A stretch of 64,000 nucleotides of DNA from Helichrysum umbraculigerum (lineage: Eukaryota; Streptophyta; Magnoliopsida; Asterales; Asteraceae), in contig CATIUR010000006.1 of NCBI GenBank assembly GCA_949592205.1, positions 12,293,001-12,357,000 on the forward strand, written 5' to 3'. Positions 57,871 through 64,000 of this stretch are shown here, in pieces. The notes beneath the pieces were generated by a model. That model searched no databases. It was not told the origin of the DNA and saw only the letters and a program-made list of their open reading frames with translations. Numbering within the stretch: the first letter of the stretch is position 1; the number at the start of each line of letters is the position of its first letter. A program made the position numbers and the translations under genes.

Positions 57871-58862
57871 AAGAAAAGTTCAAAAAAGAATGGCAAAAAA
57901 ATGAAGAAGGGAGGAAGATTGCTCCATTTCAAAAACTCACTTCCACCTTTTTTTTAAATGTAAATATCTCACTAACCATATGTCCATAAATTATATAAAT
58001 TACATATTCAGAATCAACGTCTTTTTCTCTTCGATTATAGATCTCACAAGCTATAATTTCGACAAAGTTTTTTTTTCATTATATATGGGTTTTAAAAATT
58101 TGTAATGTGAAATCACATGTGATTGAACACTAAAAAATAATCACACACGCTTATTTCTCCAATTAAACTTTAAATTCAAATTATTGATGATTTAAAAAGA
58201 TTTAAAACATGAAAAACCAAGTTGTAATCACATGCGATTGAACATCAAAGTATCAATCACATATGATTAAAGATTAATCAAATACGGATTTTCAAATCAT
58301 TGACCATAATTATACAATTAAGTAAAAATCAAGTTGAAATCATACATGACTTATCATATATCGGTAAATTATTCATTAAATATCAATTTTTAAATGCAAA
58401 TCATATATGATTATATACAAAATCGTATGTGATTATCTAACAAATCACTTGTGATTAAATGTAATCACATGTAATTTTAATGAAAACAATTGCAATTTTT
58501 AAAATTCTATTTATAATTATTAATGTATATGAATATTAAGCTGTAATCACATGTTAATTAACATATACCATAAATAAATAAATAACGTGGATAAATTTTA
58601 ACTTTTTATCATAAATCACATGTGATTATATTGTAAAATCCGACAAAAAAGAAAAGGAAAAAACTTCGTCGAAAGTATAGTTTGCGAGATCTCTAATCGA
58701 AGAGAAAAAGACGCTGATTCCGAATATATAATTTTTTTAATTTATGGACATACGGTTTGTGAGATATTTAATTTTAGAAGTGGGTTTTGTAAAGAAATTG
58801 AGCAATCCTATTGGTTCCCTCATTCTCTACTTTTTTACCATTCTTATTTGAACTCACCTCTT
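57871..58862. mobile_element. Mutator-like non-autonomous element with ATCACATGTGAT palindromes (copy B side)
   Basis: Left arm (AAGTTCAAAAAAGAATGG..., GGAAGATTGCTCCATTTC) pairs with the right arm (GAGCAATCCTATTGG..., CCATTCTTATTTGAACTCACC). Flanks TTTAGGATGG and TTAAGGATGA agree at 8 of 10 bases and may be the target duplication. The right end resembles that of the 34070-37680 element. Palindromes cluster at 58105-58270 and 58390-58640. No ORF. Confidence 0.65.
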
Positions 58863-59118
58863 AAGGATGATTACTTAAATCAAGTTAAAAAGTAATGAAG
58901 ATGTTATACCAAAATGCAAACAGAGAATAATTAAAAGCGAAACAAACGGAATAATCATATCGTTAATTAAATGGTCCTTAAAGACATTTAAAAACAAAAA
59001 ACAAACAACTAAAGTCATAATCATATTGGTTATTGTTTTTTACAATAATCGAAAGAACGTAAATTTTGATTTTAGTATTGTCAGCCTTTTAAGGATTAAT
59101 ACACAGGTAGGGTATTGT
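58317..59118. repeat. Duplicated block, copy B
   Basis: Counterpart of 55818-56620, offset about 2.5 kb. Ends at ACACAGGTAGGGTAT, where an LTR-like sequence starts. Confidence 0.75.
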
Positions 59119-62100
59119 TGCACCCGCAACCGGTCGTTGTGATTTCTGATGGTGATGCGGGCGCAACAGGGGTTTTAAAATTTATAAATAGCGGGGCTTA
59201 AATTATACGTACTACCTACTCTAGTTAGCAAGCGGTAAGTATGACCTAAGATCGTTCTATGAATCGAAACGTGTGGGTGATTTAAGCTGGTGCTTTCGGT
59301 AGGGAAGTATTTAGGATGAGACAAAGTAGGTAGGTTTGGGGGTTTTTAAACTAAAGACTAAAAATTAAAATGCAGGAAAGTGAATTGCAGGAAATTAAAA
59401 TACAGAAAAGCAGATAAAGATAAATATGTGATTGCTGAGACTTTGATAATTAATATTTCAGGATGACAGAATAAATAGGGGCAATACTTAATATAATAAT
59501 TAAACTATCAGGTGTAAACTCTAGAACCCTACCAACTAAATTTCCCATTGGCATGTCACTAGGAACTAGGTTATCGTGATTCTGATCGGAGCAATACGCA
59601 AACTTCCAATACTTATCTAGTTGAAAGATAAGCAACCTATTTTGGTTTTATACCGAGGTGAATGAATCAGTAGCATATCGTCTCATAGGTCCGACCGTTC
59701 TTAACCCCCGAAATAGTTTACTATTCTATTAGCATGTGGATTAGTAACTTTGTACGTTTAGACCGTTGATTATGTAAGACTTAGTGTTTTTAGGATTCTA
59801 GGTCGCTAGGACTGTACTCTTATTTCTAAGCCTTGTTTTGTGTGTTAAAGCTTGGTTACTTCAACTTATGACTTAAGTTCTCCTTTTTAAACAGTTATAC
59901 ATCCCTGGATTATTCGCAGTTTATAAAAAACGTGTTTCATATGCAGACCATGCCTTTCAGTAATCGGACAGTGTACTTTACATGATAGTTCCACGGCCTC
60001 TTACATCAAACATGAGGTCAAGAGTAATTAACGGTGAAAGTGACTGATGTGACCTAAAAAGTCATGTTTTTAAGTATACATTTCTGCACTTTTTGAACTA
60101 TTATTTGGTGAAAACATTTCCAAACCATCATTATTTACTAAAAAACACCAAGGTAGTCTAAATATAGACGTTGCTGCAAAAATCTGTTAAAACGTCCAAA
60201 TAACACGCAAACCGAGGCAAAACTATCACCTTAAATATTCCCTTCTTGATTTTCTTATGTAATTAGATCTTAATTCATATTTTATGATTCCATAGGAAAA
60301 TGCAAGACCGGAGGTGAAAGAATCAGAAGAAACGGACGAAGAACGGAGAAGATGTGCAGTTCGGAAGCTTGCCGATCGTCATCCGGAACACGCAAAAGTC
60401 AAAAACTTCCAAATATTGGCAAAATCAGTGTCATTAGAATCGTAACGGAAAAACGAAGCCAACGACGTAAGAATCAAGCAAAACGGACTCCAAACGAAGA
60501 AGATACGGACGAACCAAGCAACCGAGGAATCAGTGGAGGCCAAATGGAGCCCCAACCCCCCCCCCCCCCCCTACCACCAAGGGTGCTGTATACGGCACCT
60601 TAAGTGCAGTATACTATACCTAGGGTGCCGTATACGGGGTCTCTTGCCTTGTTGGGTGCAGTATACTCCATTTCACAATTTCACACACCTCTCGTTCTTA
60701 CAACTTCTCTTTCTCTCTCTATAATTCTCTCTCTAGCACTACTCTTAGGAGTTAGAGGAGAATTGTTCTTGTAGTTAGTTCTTCTCTCTAGTTTCTCTCT
60801 CTAGCACTACTCTTAGGAGTTAGAGGAAAACTAGAGAGAAGATTAGGATTAGATTAATTATGTAGTTAATTAGTAGAGGCTAGCTTATGTAATGCTTGGA
60901 TATTAATGAAGAAATACAAGTGTTATTCTGCTCGCAATTCCTATCGGTATTTTCTATCCTTTCTATTATTAATTTGTCATATTGTTCTTGTTTGATGTAT
61001 GTGATTTATTAATATTAGAAATGTTTATTGCTATGCATTGTGAGTAGTGTACTTGTATGTTTGCCATGATTAATGAGTAGTTTGTTGTGATTGGGATGAC
61101 ATCATTATGAAACAACGGAGGTAACGTTATACGGCTTTCATTTGTATAGCGCCGGAATCATCACGAATGTGTGTAGTACGGAACGTGGAAGCTATGAAAG
61201 TTGTGGGCACAATCCGTTGTGAAAATAATGATTCCCAATTGTAACATGCCGTTACTCTGCCTGTATGAATCTAAACTGTTTGTGAACTTATAAGCTGAAC
61301 CTCTGCCCGTTTATCTGTCCAACTTATGATGTGGTTTGTATCCTCCTCCCTAGAACCTGACCAATCGCTAGAAGTAGGATTGCCAACTATTCTGTGTTTG
61401 ATGATCAATGAACTCAACATGGTCGTTGTTCCCTTGATTGAAACATATCCGAGGGACACGAAGCATAGGATTAGAGATAGATTAGGTTCATGCTTATCTG
61501 TTGTGTATCTTTGGGACAACTTCCGGGGTACCCATGATGTAATCCTTATGTCAGTACTGTGATGCTAGTATTCCGTCCTACTGCATGTTCTTGTTTGATT
61601 GTTGCTTAGGTACTGCATACTAGACATACAATAACACTGTTGCTGCCTTAATGATTATGTTTTCATAAACATGATTAATGTAATACAGATAGGTTTGAAA
61701 ACTTGTGGTGCTGTTTAACTATACATTTATGATTTTAAACTAAACTATCACCTTTCATCCAATAAACGTGGTTAGAACCTTTATGACAAGGAGTAGCTAA
61801 CCATTGATCAAACGGTCACTACCTATCTATGTTTTCCAAAATAAACATGGTCTGATTCTGAAGCTGTGGAAATACTGCCTAACTTATCGTATAGTACACC
61901 GTGAATTAATAAGGATTTATTGGGCTGGGATTTATAAAGTGAACGGGTTGTTTAGCTATCATAGATGGTTTTACTGTAATACAAGCTTAGATATATTGAG
62001 TTCAGATGGCTGTAAAGTATGTAGCCCAGTTAAAGCCCTAATACGACTGAGTATCTGGTTTAACATTGGAACCACTTATGGTGAAGTACAAACACGTGCA

Positions 62101-62981
62101 AACTACGGAAAGGTCGAAGGCTGTATACTGTGTTACATCCTGGTGTAGTCTGTGATCTAGGAAAGGCCGTAATACGGGTGAGTACACAATGTAACCGTGG
62201 AAAACTCTGTGGGTTGAAGACTGTATCACAGCCGAATATCTCTGAACTCAATCACAACCATTAATGTATTAGTAATCAGTCACCACCTGTCTTAAATCTT
62301 AAATGCCTTGCCCAGCTTAGATATCTCTGTTTGTGTTAAAGAAAGGTCAGTGGATAAATTACGGACTGTCGCCTTATTCCTGCACCCCATCTGGAGGGTC
62401 ACTTGGTCTCGTCACAAGAGACGGTGAGGGAGGTTTCAAGGCAATCCGATCTGATCATACTCTCGATAACCTAGTACTCAGTGACATACTGATCGGTTCA
62501 CCTGATCAGTAGGGTGCTAGTGTTTACACTACAAGATATCTACGTGAAAGCAAGACACAAATCTTTAAAAGACGTTTTCAAACTAAAATATCATAACAGC
62601 TATTCTAAGTCATGGTGAACCACGTCTTTGTTATCCTTATGTGTTATATATGCTAGTCTCCCTTTAGTTTTATGTTTTATTAGTTTCAGTAGTTTAGTTT
62701 AATTAGATATAAAAACCAAAACAAAGCCCTTCCAAGTTATAAAAACCCTAACTTAAATACTAGTTAATCGGAATGAGCTCTGTTTCAATTCTGCCATCGT
62801 GAGGAACGACCCTGGATCATCCTTACCGCTTACTCGTATCAGGTATTCATACCAGTTCCAGTAAGTAGTACGGAGGATTAGGCTCCCCCCGACTATTACA
62901 AATTTAAAACTACCTGCCGTCTATCTCGGTGGTTGGATCAACGACCGGAGTAAAATCTGACCAACCGCTGGGGGCACGACA
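59116..62981 (+). repeat. LTR-like non-coding block, possibly a very long solo or truncated LTR
   Basis: Begins TGTTGCACCCGCAACCGG and ends GGGGGCACGACA, inverted TG/CA ends; CCGGTCGTTG occurs near both ends in opposite sense. Inside are a C run (60550-60566), TGTATACGGCACC words (60586-60637), a CT-rich leader-like zone with a direct repeat (60713-60832, CTAGCACTACTCTTAGGAG twice), and GGAACGACCCTGGATCATCC near 62800, wording common at the end of Ty3 LTRs. No ORF resembles a known protein. Flanks GGTAT and GTGAC do not match, and no PBS or PPT is adjacent. Confidence 0.35.
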
Positions 62982-64000
62982 GTGACACTCTAAACTAACT
63001 AAATGTAAAGTAGTGCAGAAATGTAAACCTAATATATACAACGAGTGGGTTCACTGTGTCTTATTTATTGCATGTCATGGGCACAGATAACTACTTACCA
63101 TAATTAAGGTTGATCAAGTCCTAATTACTAGGTTGCAGTCACGTGGATAACCTGAAAGGGTACTCCATAAATTAAACTTAAGTTCATAAAGTCTTAACAT
63201 TACAAGGTTTATTAATTCCTATTTTATCTGAACGTGTCTTACGAACATCATTTTATTGTGTACTGACTTTCGTAGGATGTACCAGTTAGTTGTGCAGTTG
63301 TATTATCCTTTCGGAATTCCAACTATTAAACCAGAGCTGATTCTAGTGATATAACTACCTTCGGTCGTTTACCGACTTCCGTACGCTTGTACTCCGCCTA
63401 AGAGCGTTTTCAGTACTATATCAGATAAACAGTCGAATAGGGGCCGTCATATCACTTTACGATTGTCGTACACTAATTATATAATGTCATCCTTACTTAT
63501 AATTATCTACATCATCAACAATCACAATAATAGACTACTCGCAATTCATGGCAACAAATATATCACATACCAGGCAATAACACATGATCTAATATGAAAT
63601 AAAGCAAGTATGATAAAGGTTTAGATATCACCCGGAAATAAATGCGTAGCAGCATATTATTATGATTGACAACTCGTTCACACGTATAAAGATAAATCTC
63701 TAAATCCCTAACGTTCGTTCTAGCCTCTATGTTAATCCGTAGATTAATTACAATAATCCTAGACTATATAATATATAAGAGAATTTCTAGAGTGAGAAAG
63801 TGGAAATGGAAGAGTGAGAGAGTATGTATATGAGTGTGAATATGAGAGTGTGTTGAAATGAAACCTAGGGACTGCTATTTATAGTTGAAGTTCGGCTCAC
63901 GTTAGCATCACAAGGCTCACTTTAGCAAAAGGTGGAAAAGGTGGTGCACCGGGTACCAAAAAGCAAGTAAAGGTGGTGCACCGGGTACCAAAATGCATGT
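62982..64000 (-). other. LTR-like sequence in minus orientation running off the right edge
   Basis: On the minus strand a TATA box (CTATAAATAGC, about 63880) is followed by a CT-rich leader (63780-63860), as in an LTR promoter. GGTGCACCGGGTACCAAAA occurs twice at 63933-63995. No ORF. Could be the start of another LTR element. Confidence 0.35.

Noticed and set aside
60352..60603. 83-aa ORF ending in a proline run
   Set aside because: Crosses a C homopolymer, sits in LTR-like sequence, no family match.
61804..62148. 114-aa ORF and other 60-80 aa ORFs between 61271 and 62251
   Set aside because: Overlapping frames on both strands of similar length, no domain, no splice context.

Overview
This is plant nuclear DNA: AT-rich, intron-bearing and very dense in transposable elements. 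Two near-paralogous genes with two exons each, encoding cytochrome P450s of the CYP71D type, plus Ty3 elements with plant-type gag proteins, a plant LINE, Stowaway, Mutator-like, hAT, CACTA and Helitron-like sequences, point to a dicot with a large repeat-rich genome, possibly an asterid. The species cannot be read from the window. There are no bacterial-style operons. I saw no convincing tRNA or rRNA gene, and no CRISPR array.

Layout. 1-3039: the 3' end of a Ty3 element of Tat type, with a spliced gene antisense to it (110-1740, four exons, predicted 471 aa) and its 3' LTR (about 1941-3039). 3040-5692: small transposon relics. 5693-26959: a three-level nest. A solo LTR of a chromovirus-like (Tekay-type) element with target duplication ATTTT was split by an 18.8-kb Tat-type element (6284-25120, target duplication GTACC, two 1380-bp LTRs, gag with one internal stop, no pol). 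That element was itself split by a 10.6-kb block (12561-23157) of a non-autonomous gag-only element in the order LTR-internal-LTR-truncated internal, which makes a 6.03-kb near-identical tandem repeat on the minus strand.

26965-29486: nested MITEs and a hAT-like element packed upstream of P450 gene 1. 29487-31936: P450 gene 1 (497 aa). 32372-33811: hAT element. 34070-37680: Mutator-like element (10-bp target duplication) carrying a lysine-rich coiled-coil ORF and a large array of short palindromes. 37900-44050: relics of Helitron, chromovirus LTR, Copia-like LTR and CACTA type. 44056-45108: an element with long terminal inverted repeats ending about 160 bp before P450 gene 2 (45269-47224, 498 aa). 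47629-49409: 5'-truncated LINE. 49490-59118: MITEs, a tandemly repeated Helitron-like 5' end, Mutator-like elements and a local duplication. 59116-64000: LTR-like non-coding sequence.

The only host genes I can defend are the two P450s. They keep the same intron position, a similar core promoter and all P450 hallmarks, so they are probably a local duplicate pair acting in specialised (often terpenoid) metabolism at the ER. The most unusual recurring pattern is that many of the transposon families here carry their own short palindrome or mini-hairpin repeated many times. In the gag-only LTR element, hairpins of about 15-20 nt with different sequences tile most of the non-coding length. In the Tat element, GGATC recurs in LTR, non-coding and even coding sequence. 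Two Mutator-like families with related ends both carry arrays built on CACATGTG. All coordinates, splice sites and repeat ends were read by eye.
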